DNA of 64,000 nt from CAVYXK01 sp963772445 (lineage in GTDB: Bacteria > Pseudomonadota > Alphaproteobacteria > Acetobacterales > Acetobacteraceae). A program made the position numbers and the translations under genes. Positions 7,636-16,671 of this stretch are shown one piece after another. The notes under the pieces were generated by a model. It saw only the letters and a program-made list of their open reading frames with translations. It was not told the DNA's origin and searched no databases. The stretch's first letter is position 1. The number at the start of each line of letters is the position of its first letter. Where the stretch lies: the NCBI GenBank assembly GCA_963772445.1, contig CAVYXK010000014.1, positions 744,001 to 808,000 on the forward strand, written 5' to 3'.

Positions 7636-9366
7636 ATGCCCGTCGCGGCTCGCCCTGCGTCCATCGCACAGCGGCTGCTGCCGATCCTTGGCTGGCTTCC
7701 TGGCTACCGGCGCGACTGGTTGTTGCCGGACGTCATGGCTGGCCTCGCGGTCTGGGCCGTGATGGTGCCCGAGGGCATGGCCTATGCCGGCATCGTCGGC
7801 GTGCCGCCGATCATGGGGCTCTACACACTCGTCCTGCCGTTGGTCGCTTATACCCTGCTGGGTACCTCCCGCCTGTTGGTGGTTGGCCCAGACACCGCGA
7901 CCGGCCTGATCTCCGCGCTGACCGTGGGCGCCGTCGCGGTTCAGGGGACCGCGGACTTCAACACATTGACCTCCACCCTCGCAGTCCTGATCGGCACATT
8001 CTTCCTCCTTTTCGGCATTCTGCGCATGGGCTGGGTAGCCGCGTTCATCCCCACGCCGGTCATGCGCGGGTTCATCGAAGGCCTCGTGCTCGTCACGATC
8101 ATTGGCCAGGCGCCGCACCTGCTGGGCATCGAAGGCGCATCCGGCAGCTTCTTCACCAAGCTCTGGTTCCTGCTGCGGCATGTGTCGGACGCCACGTTCG
8201 CGCCGGTGCTGACCGGCATCCTCAGCCTCATCGCGATGCAGTTGCTGCGCCACCTGGCACCTCGTTTGCCCGCCGCCCTGGTCGTCGCGGCAGCGGCCAC
8301 CCTTCTTGTCGGCGCGTTCAACGGCGAAGCTGCCGGAATACGCGTTGTCGGCGACCTTCCGTCCGGCCTGCCTCACCTCGTGCTGCCCGACCTCGACTTT
8401 GCGAAGCTGCGGGACCTGGTGCCGGGCGCGCTGGCCATCGTTCTAGTCGGCTATGCCGAAGCGCTTGGCGGGGCAAAGGCAGCAGCAATGCAGGACGGCG
8501 GCGACATCGACCCAAATCGGGAACTTGTCGCACACGGGCCCGCCAACGTCCTGAGTGGCCTTTTCGGCGGGTTCCTCGTCGTCGGCAGCCTGTCCAAGAC
8601 GTCCGTTGCCATGGCCGCCGGTGCCCGCACTCAGATTGCCAACCTTGTCGCGGCCGTTTTCTGCTTCCTGACACTGGTGCTGTTGACGCCGCTGTTCCGG
8701 GGAATGCCGCACCCGGCGCTTGCCGCGATCGTGATCGCGGCCATGGTCCACCTGTCGAAGCCAGCCTATCTGCGCGATCTGTTCGCCCGCGACCGCGGCG
8801 AGTTCGCAATAGCGGTGATCGTTGTTGCCGGCGAACTGACGTTGGGCGTGCTGCCAGGCATCGCCGTCGGCGTGGCGCTGTCACTGCTGGTGTTAATCTA
8901 TCAGAGCAGTCACCCGGAGGGCGTCGCGCTCGGCCAACTGCCGGGCACCGAGGCCTATCGCGATGTCCGACGCCACCCCGAGGCGCTCACCTTCCCGGGG
9001 CTGCTGATCTGGCGGGCCGGCGGCGACCTGTTCTTCGCGAGCATCGGCCATTTCGACGAAGCGCTGAAGGCTGCCCTGGCCGCAACCCGACCGCCGGCCA
9101 GGCACGTGCTTCTAGACGCGGGATCGGTGAATTTCATGGACACCAGCGCGGGCGATGCGATGCTGAACGCCATCAAGCGGCTGCAGGGACAGGGCATCAC
9201 CTTCGCCTTCGCCCGCGTGCGCGACGAGGTGCGCGAGCGGATGCGGCTCGGCGGGATCGAGGCTGCCGTTGGCCCGACCAGCTTCTACGAACGCGTGACC
9301 GACGGAGTGCGCGCCTGGCAACAGCAGACAGGCCGCGACGCTGCGTCCGTAGAGACAGGCTTCTGA
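7636..9366 (+). CDS. SulP-family anion permease with C-terminal STAS domain
   Basis: The 576-residue protein starts with the SulP N-terminal region (PDVMAGLAVWAVMVPEGMAY and GLYTLVLPLVAYTLLGTS) and has about 10-12 membrane segments. It ends with a cytoplasmic STAS domain at roughly residues 450-560, where LLDAGSVNFMDTSAGDAM carries the usual Asp-Thr-Ser. SulP proteins import sulfate, bicarbonate or dicarboxylates. ATG 7636 follows GGGGAAG closely and fits family starts. A longer frame in another phase over the same bases is an artefact of high GC. The substrate cannot be assigned. Confidence 0.88.
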   Translation: MPVAARPASIAQRLLPILGWLPGYRRDWLLPDVMAGLAVWAVMVPEGMAYAGIVGVPPIMGLYTLVLPLVAYTLLGTSRLLVVGPDTATGLISALTVGAVAVQGTADFNTLTSTLAVLIGTFFLLFGILRMGWVAAFIPTPVMRGFIEGLVLVTIIGQAPHLLGIEGASGSFFTKLWFLLRHVSDATFAPVLTGILSLIAMQLLRHLAPRLPAALVVAAAATLLVGAFNGEAAGIRVVGDLPSGLPHLVLPDLDFAKLRDLVPGALAIVLVGYAEALGGAKAAAMQDGGDIDPNRELVAHGPANVLSGLFGGFLVVGSLSKTSVAMAAGARTQIANLVAAVFCFLTLVLLTPLFRGMPHPALAAIVIAAMVHLSKPAYLRDLFARDRGEFAIAVIVVAGELTLGVLPGIAVGVALSLLVLIYQSSHPEGVALGQLPGTEAYRDVRRHPEALTFPGLLIWRAGGDLFFASIGHFDEALKAALAATRPPARHVLLDAGSVNFMDTSAGDAMLNAIKRLQGQGITFAFARVRDEVRERMRLGGIEAAVGPTSFYERVTDGVRAWQQQTGRDAASVETGF

Positions 9367-9423
9367 AGGCTGGGTCAGGATTCGGCAGATGATCGACGGA
9401 CTCCAACCAGGGATGACGGCGGC

Positions 9424-10428
9424 GTGCTGGTCCACGGCATCGTGCAAGCCATGACAGACGGCCATCCGTTGTTCGCTCTTGCATTCCGCGGTGGGCGAGG
9501 GCGGGCGCTGTGCGATCTTGAAGAGTTCGACGTCGCTACGAGCGACGTGGATTTCATATGGGTGCATCTCGACCTTGGTAATGTCGCGGCACAGGCCTGG
9601 CTGCGCGGGCGCCCCTGGCCGCCCGACGTTATCGAAACGGTGGCCGCTCCGATCCAGCGCGGCCGGCTGTTCATCACGCCGGACATGATCTACGGCCATC
9701 TGCGCGACTTCCGCGACGAACCCGGTGCCGCCACCCTGCAAGCTGGCTCGCTCTGTGTCGTCGCCTCTCAGAGGTTGATCGTTACCGGTCGCCGTCTCCC
9801 GTTGCTTTCGATGGCGGAGGTGCGACGCCGGGTAGACGCGGGGATTGCCCTGCCCGCGAGTCCGTTCGGGCTGATCACGGAATTTTTCAAGGCTCTGAAT
9901 GATATCGGTGAGGACCTGTTACAAGAGGCTAGCGAACGCCTCAGCGCAATTGGATCAAAGGTGTTGAAACGGGAAGGCGTCCAGCACCGCGATGACATTC
10001 TGGAGATACGACGCAACTCGATCCAGGTCGCCCGCGACATGGCCTACAAGCGCACCGCCATGCTCGAATTTGCGCGCGAGCGTCCGGCGCCATTCCCCGC
10101 CGACGAATTCGACCGCTTCAACCGCCAGATCCACCGGTACGCGGCACTGGTCGAGGATGCCCAGGACTATGCGGAGCATTGTCAGTTCCTGCTCGAAGAG
10201 CTCCGTGCACAGGTCGATGAGCAGACCAACCGGAACCTCTACATACTCACGATGTTCTCGGCGGTATTCCTGCCGGCAACGCTGATTACAGGTATTTGGG
10301 GCATGAACGTCGGTGGTATTCCGTTCAGCGGCAGCCCAAGCGGTTTCTGGGTAGTCGGCGGGCTGATAGTGGCGTTCTTCGCCTTGTTCGCGATCGCTCT
10401 TTTGCGGTTCGTACTTAAGCTCTTCTGA
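9424..10428 (+). CDS. CorA/ZntB-family metal ion transporter
   Basis: The 334-residue protein has the CorA layout: an N-terminal cytoplasmic alpha/beta domain, a long helical stalk (about residues 150-270), and two C-terminal membrane helices. The pore-loop signature GMN is at residues 293-295 in ITGIWGMNVGG, followed by GIPF as in ZntB-type members. It moves Mg2+ or Zn2+ across the inner membrane as a pentamer. I prefer GTG 9424, which has AGGGA nine bases upstream and gives the usual LVHGIVQAM start; ATG 9451 is an alternative. Confidence 0.87.
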   Translation: MLVHGIVQAMTDGHPLFALAFRGGRGRALCDLEEFDVATSDVDFIWVHLDLGNVAAQAWLRGRPWPPDVIETVAAPIQRGRLFITPDMIYGHLRDFRDEPGAATLQAGSLCVVASQRLIVTGRRLPLLSMAEVRRRVDAGIALPASPFGLITEFFKALNDIGEDLLQEASERLSAIGSKVLKREGVQHRDDILEIRRNSIQVARDMAYKRTAMLEFARERPAPFPADEFDRFNRQIHRYAALVEDAQDYAEHCQFLLEELRAQVDEQTNRNLYILTMFSAVFLPATLITGIWGMNVGGIPFSGSPSGFWVVGGLIVAFFALFAIALLRFVLKLF

Positions 10429-10470
10429 AATCTGATCTATCGGGGTGTCGAACGTCGGCTGGCGAGTGGT

Positions 10471-10623
10471 TCGGTCGAGCGAGAACACAGGGTCGGCCGA
10501 CCGCGGCATTTGGTCATCTATCGCGTCGCGCCCGATGGCGTCGTTGAGCTACTGAGCCTTGTCCACGACCGCATGTTACTTGCCAGGGCAGCGCGTTGGG
10601 CGCAGCGGGAGGCGAGTGGCTGA
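10471..10623 (+). pseudogene. ParE/RelE-type toxin, C-terminal remnant
   Basis: Between corA and gpsA a plus-strand frame reads GRPRHLVIYRVAPDGVVELL followed by SLVHDRMLLARAARWAQRE and a stop at 10621. This resembles the end of ParE-family toxins, where HxVFYR, an EVxRVLHxRM-like strand and a short tail are typical. No start, no N-terminal half and no antitoxin are present, so this is probably a leftover. The call rests on a short stretch. Confidence 0.45.
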
Positions 10624-10626
10624 CCT

Positions 10627-11586
10627 TCATTCATCCCGCCGCGGCCGCGCCAGCAACTCCGCGATGGCGCGCTCCAGCGTAGTATGCCCTTGCAGCCAGT
10701 CAGCCACCGCGCTGCAGATCGGCATGTCCACCTCGCCGGCTCGGGCCACCAGCGCGGGCGCGGTGGCAACGCCTTCGGCGACTGTGGTGCGGGTCGCCAG
10801 GATGTCGGCCAACGCCTTTCCTCGGCCAAGCGCCACGCCGAGGCTGTAGTTCCGGCTGGTTGGGCTGGTGCAGGTCAGCAACAGATCGCCAAGCCCGGAC
10901 AGGCCCATAACCGTCTCGGCCCGGCCGCCGAGCGCGGTCGCCAGCCGGCCCAGTTCCGCGAGGCCGCGGCTGATCAGCCCTGCCCGTGCGTTCTCTCCAA
11001 GGCCAGCACCTATTACCGCGCCGGCGGCAATGGCGATGACGTTCTTCGCGGCTCCGCCCACCTGGGCACCAATTGGGTCGTCGTTGCCATAGACGCGGAA
11101 TGCCTGGGTAGCGAGCAGACCGGCGATCCGCGTGCGCAAGGCCGGATCGGCGGCGGCCACCACCGAGGCGGCGGGCAGCCCGGTGGCGATCTCGCCGGCG
11201 AAATTGGGACCGGTCAGCACGGCGGCAGGCGCATCCGGGTGCAACTCGGCCAGAATCTCCAAAGGCAGGCGCAGCGTGCCGGCCTCGACCCCCTTTGCGC
11301 AGCAGACCATCGGTGCACCGGCCGGCAGGCGCGCTGCCACGGCGCGCATGTGCTGCACGGGAACGGCGATCAGGAAAGCATCCGCTGCGCTCGGCAAGTC
11401 CGCTGTGATGCCGACCCCTTCGGGCAGCCGGGCCCCTGGCAGGCGGGGGTTCTCACGGGTCGCTGCAATCGCCGCAGCGCGGGCCGGATCGCGAGCCCAG
11501 AGCGTGACAGTCGCCCCCGCCCGCGCCGCCTGGATGGCGAGCGCGGTGCCCCACGCGCCGGCCCCGATCACCGCGACGCTACTCAT
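10627..11586 (-). CDS. gpsA: Glycerol-3-phosphate dehydrogenase [NAD(P)+]
   Basis: The 319-residue protein has the Rossmann signature VAVIGAGAWGTALA at the N-terminus, the conserved VPVQHMRAV, the CAKGVE stretch, TGPNFAGEIATG, and AAKNVIAIAAG with the catalytic lysine. It makes sn-glycerol-3-phosphate from dihydroxyacetone phosphate for phospholipid synthesis. ATG 11586 was chosen over a TTG two codons upstream. The start lies inside the last codons of rlmJ (eight-base overlap), so the two are co-transcribed. Confidence 0.95.
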   Translation of the reverse strand: MSSVAVIGAGAWGTALAIQAARAGATVTLWARDPARAAAIAATRENPRLPGARLPEGVGITADLPSAADAFLIAVPVQHMRAVAARLPAGAPMVCCAKGVEAGTLRLPLEILAELHPDAPAAVLTGPNFAGEIATGLPAASVVAAADPALRTRIAGLLATQAFRVYGNDDPIGAQVGGAAKNVIAIAAGAVIGAGLGENARAGLISRGLAELGRLATALGGRAETVMGLSGLGDLLLTCTSPTSRNYSLGVALGRGKALADILATRTTVAEGVATAPALVARAGEVDMPICSAVADWLQGHTTLERAIAELLARPRRDE

Positions 11587-12397
11587 CGGCAAGCCGGATC
11601 AGTGCCATGCCTGCGCCGGGCTCGCCGGTACCGAGCCGAGCGAGAAGCGCAGCCAGGATCGGCGGGACCTCGTCCTCGAAGCGGTAGGGTGGGTTGATGA
11701 CAAGCATGCCGCATCCATTGAGCCGGGTCGGATCGAGCGGTTCGCGCAACCAGAGCTCGGCGGCGAGGATGTCACGAATGCCGCTCTCCTGCATGGCGGC
11801 GAAGAAAGCGCGCACCGGTGCCCGATGCTTGATCGGGTACCAGGCGGCGAATACTCCGGTCGCGAACTTCGCGGTGCCGGCGCGCAGTCCGGCGGCCAAG
11901 CGCGCGAATTCGTCCGGATCCTCATAGGGCGGATCGATCAGGATCAGCCCGCGCCGCTCGGCCGGCGGCAGCAGCGCGCCCAGCGCCTCCCGGCCGTCGC
12001 GGCGATGCACCGCGACGGCCGGATCGCGCGCATACCGGCGGCGGAGCGCAACGTATTCCTCGGGATGCAGCTCGCAACATGCGAGCCGGTCGCCGGGACG
12101 GAGCAGCGCGCGGGCGAGGGCAGGGGAGCCGGGATACAGCCCAAGCTGTCGCACCAGCCCGACATAATCGGCCAGCGGCGCCGGCGGCGCGTCGAGCAGG
12201 CGGGCGATGCCGGCGCGCCACTCGCCGGTACGTTCGGCCGGACCGGCGGTCAGCTCGTATCGGCCGGCGCCGGCGTGAGTGTCGAGGACGAACAGAGGCG
12301 CCGGCTTGCGCATCAGCGCCCGGAGCAGCCGCACCAGCAGGGCGTGCTTGACGCAATCCCCGAAATTCCCGGCGTGGAAGGCGTGGCGGTAGTTCAC
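11579..12397 (-). CDS. rlmJ: 23S rRNA (adenine-2030-N6)-methyltransferase RlmJ
   Basis: The 272-residue protein begins MNYRHAFHAGNFGDCVKHA, diagnostic for RlmJ (YhiR, PF04378). DTHAGAGRY provides the SAM-binding motif, and LILIDPPYEDPDEF contains the catalytic DPPY of N6-adenine methyltransferases. WYPIKH and NPPY further C-terminal also match. It methylates A2030 of 23S rRNA. It is the first gene of an rlmJ-gpsA pair. Confidence 0.93.
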   Translation of the reverse strand: MNYRHAFHAGNFGDCVKHALLVRLLRALMRKPAPLFVLDTHAGAGRYELTAGPAERTGEWRAGIARLLDAPPAPLADYVGLVRQLGLYPGSPALARALLRPGDRLACCELHPEEYVALRRRYARDPAVAVHRRDGREALGALLPPAERRGLILIDPPYEDPDEFARLAAGLRAGTAKFATGVFAAWYPIKHRAPVRAFFAAMQESGIRDILAAELWLREPLDPTRLNGCGMLVINPPYRFEDEVPPILAALLARLGTGEPGAGMALIRLADE

Positions 12398-12963
12398 GTC
12401 ACGATGTGAGAGATGGCAGCAGCCGCATCGACGATGGAGATGCCGGCATGGGCGCCTCGGCTGTCCGGTTTAATTCGAGGCATCGCATGGCGGCCTTCCA
12501 TTGTCATGGCTGGCGAAGCTTGTTCCTGCGAAACTGTCCCTGCGGAAGCAGGGAGCAGCGAGCAGGAGGTCGGCCATCCGGCTCTGTCTGTTGCTCAATT
12601 TCGGTAGGCCACGTCTCGAAATCCGGCGGATTGCCATTCAGCTTGTCGCTCTCTGCGTGCATCAGCGTGCATCTTCTTGTACGAGCCGGCCTATCCAATG
12701 ACCGGTCTCGACCCAGAGCTGCCGCTCAGTCGAGCGGTGCTGCTCCTCCAAAGCGGACATTCCATCCGCCGACCTCTTGGGCCGGCAATGGGTCAAAGCC
12801 GTGCGAAAATGCGAGAGGCCGCTTGGACTAGCACATAATTGTCCGTTCCTTGACGAACGCTCCAAGCCGGCTCGGACCGCGCCCGCTGGCCGACCCGGTC
12901 GCGCGAAGCGGCCAGGCGGGGAGAGTTGGGCATCTAAGAAGCACGAAGCATGATGCTCGTCCC
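12398..12963. other. Intergenic region without a recognisable gene
   Basis: Both neighbouring genes are read away from this 566-base stretch (rlmJ leftward, the EamA gene rightward), so it must hold both promoters. No frame on either strand gives a recognisable protein. A short inverted repeat CCCTGCGGAAGCAGGG lies at about 12538-12553. Low-complexity fragments elsewhere look like decayed sequence. Confidence 0.5.
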
Positions 12964-13800
12964 ATGCTGCTGTCTCCTGCCGTCATCGCCGTGGTGTTGC
13001 TGGCTGCGCTCCTGCATGCCGGCTGGAACGTAGTAGTTCGCGCAGGCACCGACCGGCGGCGGGAGACTGCCCTGCTGGTGTCTGGCGCCACGGTTCTGGC
13101 CGCCCTGATCCTACCCTTCCTGCCGCTGCCGCCGACCGCGGCGTGGCGCTACTTGCTCACTTCGGCTGTCCTGAACACGCTGTATTTCATCCTGATTGCA
13201 GAAGCATATGCGCGCGGCGGCGTGGCGCTAGCTTATCCGCTGATGCGTGGCACGGCACCGATGCTGACTGCGCTTGCCGCCTGGGTCCTGGTAGGCGAAG
13301 TGCTGCCGCCGCTCGCCTGGTTAGGGATCGCCGCCATTTGCACCGGCGTGGCTCTGGTGGCGCAGCCGCGCGGCGCCCCGGGCGAGCGGACCACGGTACG
13401 GCTGGCGCTGGCTAACGCAGTGGTGATCGCCGCCTACACGCTGAACGACGGGCTCGGCGCGCGGATCTCGGCTATGCCGCTCGCCTACACGCTGTGGCTG
13501 TTTCCACTCTCCGCAGTGCCGACGCTGCTATGGCTGCATCGGCGTGGGCTGCCGCATCCGCCTAGCTGGCGGGAAGCACGACGCGGTCTGGCCGGGGCGG
13601 GGTGTGTGATCGGGGCCTACGCGCTGGTGCTATGGGCGATGACCCGCGCACCGATCGCGCCGGTCGCGGCGCTGCGCGAGACCGCGATCCTGTTCGGCGT
13701 GGTGCTGGCGCGGTTTCTGCTCGGCGAGCGGCCGGGGCATTGGGGTTGGGGAGGCGCGCTGACGATCGCGACCGGTGCTGTGCTGCTGCGATTGGCCTAA
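12964..13800 (+). CDS. EamA/DMT-family transporter
   Basis: The 278-residue protein has about ten hydrophobic segments arranged as two EamA repeats. The first repeat ends with AYPLMRGTAPMLTALAAWV followed by LGIAAICTGVALVAQ, and the second contains APIAPVAALRETAILFGVVL and LTIATGAVLLRLA, the usual cadence of drug/metabolite transporters. It is probably an inner-membrane exporter or importer of a small metabolite. The frame extends 38 codons upstream, but ATG 12964 (MLLSPAVIAVVLL) starts directly at the first helix as in the family. The substrate is unknown. Confidence 0.85.
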   Translation: MLLSPAVIAVVLLAALLHAGWNVVVRAGTDRRRETALLVSGATVLAALILPFLPLPPTAAWRYLLTSAVLNTLYFILIAEAYARGGVALAYPLMRGTAPMLTALAAWVLVGEVLPPLAWLGIAAICTGVALVAQPRGAPGERTTVRLALANAVVIAAYTLNDGLGARISAMPLAYTLWLFPLSAVPTLLWLHRRGLPHPPSWREARRGLAGAGCVIGAYALVLWAMTRAPIAPVAALRETAILFGVVLARFLLGERPGHWGWGGALTIATGAVLLRLA

Positions 13801-13814
13801 CTGAAGATAAAGAA

Positions 13815-14270
13815 TCAGGGTCGGGGAGCAGTATGGGCACTGGTCACTCGCCGCAGAAGTTCGGCCAACCCGCCTTCATCAACAAGCCTGGAAGCGACAG
13901 ATGGTTCGAACCATCGGGTTTCACGCTGCGCCTTTTCCGGCCAGTCTTCTAACTGCTGCTCCACCCAGAACAAAAACACCAACACTTCGCATAAAGTTTC
14001 ACGATGCAGCGGGAGCTGCTTGGCATAGTGGTAGCTGCCGATCGGGCGCTTACCAACGATCTTGCCAATCAGGCCAGCTTCTTCATACGCTTCCTGGGCC
14101 GCAACGTCGGGTGGCTTTCGGCGACGCATGGGCCAGCCCTTCGGGATCACCCATCGCATGGTTTCCCGGGATGTCAGTAGCATGACCTGCAACTGACCTT
14201 CTTCGGTGTAACGGAACGGAAGAACAGCGAACTGGCGGTGGTCACCGGCCTTGGCCTTAGGCTTGCCCAT
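13815..14270 (-). CDS. Nudix hydrolase
   Basis: The 151-residue protein has the Nudix fold, with WVIPKGWP leading into a Nudix box that ends QEAYEEAGL. The usual REUXEEXGU is altered by Gln for Arg, and the first conserved acidic residue seems replaced within MRRRKPPD. The family cleaves nucleoside diphosphates linked to other groups. Members of this alphaproteobacterial type resemble diphosphoinositol-polyphosphate phosphohydrolases in sequence. It is tail-to-tail with the EamA gene and 9 bases after the Na/Pi transporter stop. Confidence 0.83.
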   Translation of the reverse strand: MGKPKAKAGDHRQFAVLPFRYTEEGQLQVMLLTSRETMRWVIPKGWPMRRRKPPDVAAQEAYEEAGLIGKIVGKRPIGSYHYAKQLPLHRETLCEVLVFLFWVEQQLEDWPEKAQRETRWFEPSVASRLVDEGGLAELLRRVTSAHTAPRP

Positions 14271-14279
14271 ATTCGGGGG

Positions 14280-15947
14280 TCATTCGTTCTCGCGCAGCCG
14301 TGTCGGCAACAGTTCTCCCCTATCCTTGAGAACTGGATACGCCGCCGCCGCGACCAGGTGATCGTTGATGCGCTTGAGATCGCGCAGTAAGTCAAGCCGC
14401 CACGCGCTCCGCTCCGCGGCCTGGGCCTGACCAGCCCGAATTTGTGCGAAATGAGCCTCGGTCTCGGCCGCTTCCAGCTTGCGGAATTCCTCCTTTTCGG
14501 CCGCCAGCACGCGCGCGGCTCGCACATCCTCGGTCATGAACACAGATGCTGCGGCACGCAAGTTCGTCACCAGTCGAGAAATAGTGGCGGTCAGTTCCTC
14601 TCTCTGCTCTTGCGCGAGGATGATGTTCCGCTTCAGGCGCTTGGCGGCGTGATCCAGCAGGTTTTTGTCAACCACGTCGCCGGCATATTCGAGATTCATG
14701 GCGAACGCGAGGATCTGCTCAATGCGACGCTGATCCGCGCCCGAAGTCGATTCAGCATCGAGGCCGGTGAGGTAAGTTTTGATCGCGTGGTTCAGTCGAT
14801 CCAGCACATCATCCATGCGCCTGACTTCGCCCACGCGTTTGCGTTCGTCTGTGGCGAATGCGTCATGCGCCGCGAGTAGCATCGCTTCCAGCAGATCGGC
14901 CATTCTCAGCGCTTCTCGCGCGGCAGCGCCAATCGCGACCACGGGAGTCTCGCGCGCTGCCTCGTCCAGGTAGACCGGCCGCGATGGGTCCGGCGCATCC
15001 ACGCGTGCCGGAAGAAGACGGCGAAGCAGCTTGGCGTAGTACGGCAGCACCGGGAAAAACAGTGCGGCCAGCACGAGATTGAAGCCGAGATGCAGGTCAG
15101 CGACGGCGCGGGCGGGATCAGGCACGACCGCAACCAGCCAATCCCCGAGCTTCGGCAGCACGGCCAGCCCGAGAGCCACACCGACCGCTCTCGTGCCCAG
15201 GTTTCCGACGGGCACGCGCCGAGCGGCGGCGTCTTTACCCTCGGAGGTCTCCAGCAGTGGGTTAATGGCCGTTCCGAGATTGGCCCCCAGCACCAGGGCA
15301 AAGGCAGCGTCTGGTGGCACCACGCCCTTGGCCGCCAGTGACATCACCAAAAGCACCATCGCGACTGAGGAATGCGCGGCCCAAGTCAGTCCGGTCGCAA
15401 CGATCACATCGAGCCAGGGTTGCGTCGCGATCGCGCCCAGCATCAGGCGCAAGCTGGGTGTGTCCTCGAATGGCGTGACGAGTTCAAGCAACTGCTGAAG
15501 AGCCAGCAGCATCAGGCCGAGCCCGATCGCGACCCTCCCAAGGTCGTGTGTGCGGCTCGCCTGGCCGCGACGGAACATCAGCACACCGAGCAGGATTAGC
15601 GCTGGCGTGACCGGCGACAGATCGAACGAGAGGAGCTGGACGATCAGTGTCGTGCCAACATTTGCGCCGAGCATCACAGCGAGCGCCGGCACAAGGTCCA
15701 CCAGGCCGCCGGCAGCGAAGCCCGAGACCATCAGGCCCGTCGCAGTGCTGCTCTGCAATATGGTGGTAACGCCGAGGCCGGTGAGAAACGCCTTTGACGG
15801 TGTGCTAAGGGCGGTGCCGAGGGCCGAGCGCAAGCGTGCGCCGAACGCACGCTGCACGCCAGTCTGCACCATGCGCACGCCCCACAGTAGCAGGGCGATG
15901 GTGCCCGCCAGATCAAGCAGTGTTACCGGAAACTCCGATCCGGACAT
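14280..15947 (-). CDS. Na+/phosphate cotransporter family protein with PhoU-like C-terminal domain
   Basis: The 555-residue protein carries two Na/Pi-cotransporter repeats (PF02690). Signature QSSTATGLMV near residue 65 and GANLGTAINPLLE near residue 230 are the inverted-repeat motifs, and LGANVGTTLIVQLL is also present. From about residue 345 on, the sequence is a helical PhoU-like region with REALRMADLLEAM and DDVLDRLNHAIKTYL. Such proteins import phosphate or, when fused to PhoU, control its flux. ATG 15947 is the natural start. A Nudix hydrolase gene follows closely. Confidence 0.88.
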   Translation of the reverse strand: MSGSEFPVTLLDLAGTIALLLWGVRMVQTGVQRAFGARLRSALGTALSTPSKAFLTGLGVTTILQSSTATGLMVSGFAAGGLVDLVPALAVMLGANVGTTLIVQLLSFDLSPVTPALILLGVLMFRRGQASRTHDLGRVAIGLGLMLLALQQLLELVTPFEDTPSLRLMLGAIATQPWLDVIVATGLTWAAHSSVAMVLLVMSLAAKGVVPPDAAFALVLGANLGTAINPLLETSEGKDAAARRVPVGNLGTRAVGVALGLAVLPKLGDWLVAVVPDPARAVADLHLGFNLVLAALFFPVLPYYAKLLRRLLPARVDAPDPSRPVYLDEAARETPVVAIGAAAREALRMADLLEAMLLAAHDAFATDERKRVGEVRRMDDVLDRLNHAIKTYLTGLDAESTSGADQRRIEQILAFAMNLEYAGDVVDKNLLDHAAKRLKRNIILAQEQREELTATISRLVTNLRAAASVFMTEDVRAARVLAAEKEEFRKLEAAETEAHFAQIRAGQAQAAERSAWRLDLLRDLKRINDHLVAAAAYPVLKDRGELLPTRLRENE

Positions 15948-16671
15948 CTGTCATGGTACCTCGTCGCGAATTGGGCGTGCAGATCGCGAAGACAATCGCA
16001 CCGCTGATAGCCGCCAGCAACCTGTTTGCTCCGGCACGATATTGGGATGCCCGGGTCGCCACCGCCCGCAGCAGCGCCCACGCCGCCTCGTCCGCCGCAA
16101 TGTCGTGGTAGGCGCCGCGGGGCACACTGGTCAGATACCGTCGGTGCGCGCCTCGATCGTGGCGAGCTTTAAAGTCGCGCCCTCGGCCACGATCAGCCGC
16201 TGCGGGGGTGGTGCGGTCCCAACCTCGGTGATCTGCGGGATTGGGTATTGCTATGATGCAGGGCAGTTGCGTCCAGTTTCGTGCTGACCCGCTTGTAAGT
16301 AGACGTTCCGCTCCCGTGAAGGGTTCCGGACGCCGGCGGCGAGGAGTTAGCCACTGGCACGGGCCGGCGTCTGGAAGCCTCCGAAGAACGAACCCGCGGG
16401 GGCCTGAGGGGGCGGGTTTAGCGTACGCGCTATGGGGATTTGGCAGCAGCAGCGTGTGCTGGCGGGTGAGCACGACCGCCGTTGATGCCTTTGATTGGGC
16501 GACTGGGAGGAGGTAGCGGGTGGGACTGACGATCGAGGTGGAGGTCGAGCACGGCCATAATATGTGTGTTTGGGTGGCAGTCGTGCCCAGCTAGACAAGT
16601 GTTGTCGTGGCCGGTCGGGGACCAGCGGCAGGCGAGTTTGGCGCAACAGCGTAGCAAGGCAGCTATGATGG
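15948..16671. other. Remnant-rich intergenic region before the IS91-type element
   Basis: On the minus strand, 16200-15950 contains pieces of a former coding sequence in two frames: RLIVAEGATLKLATIEARTDG and YLTSVPRGAYHDIAADEAAW. They join if one base is shifted near 16135, but no family is recognised. Further right are two strong hairpins, GACGCCGGC/GCCGGCGTC at 16329-16371 and AACCCGC/GCGGGTT at 16391-16418. They may belong to the terminus of the adjacent IS91-type element, whose ends are known to carry hairpins; this assignment is a guess. Confidence 0.4.

Noticed and set aside
7551..9392. A 613-codon plus-strand frame over the SulP gene
   Set aside because: It is a different phase of the same bases; the SulP frame has full family motifs, while this one is Arg-rich without a domain.
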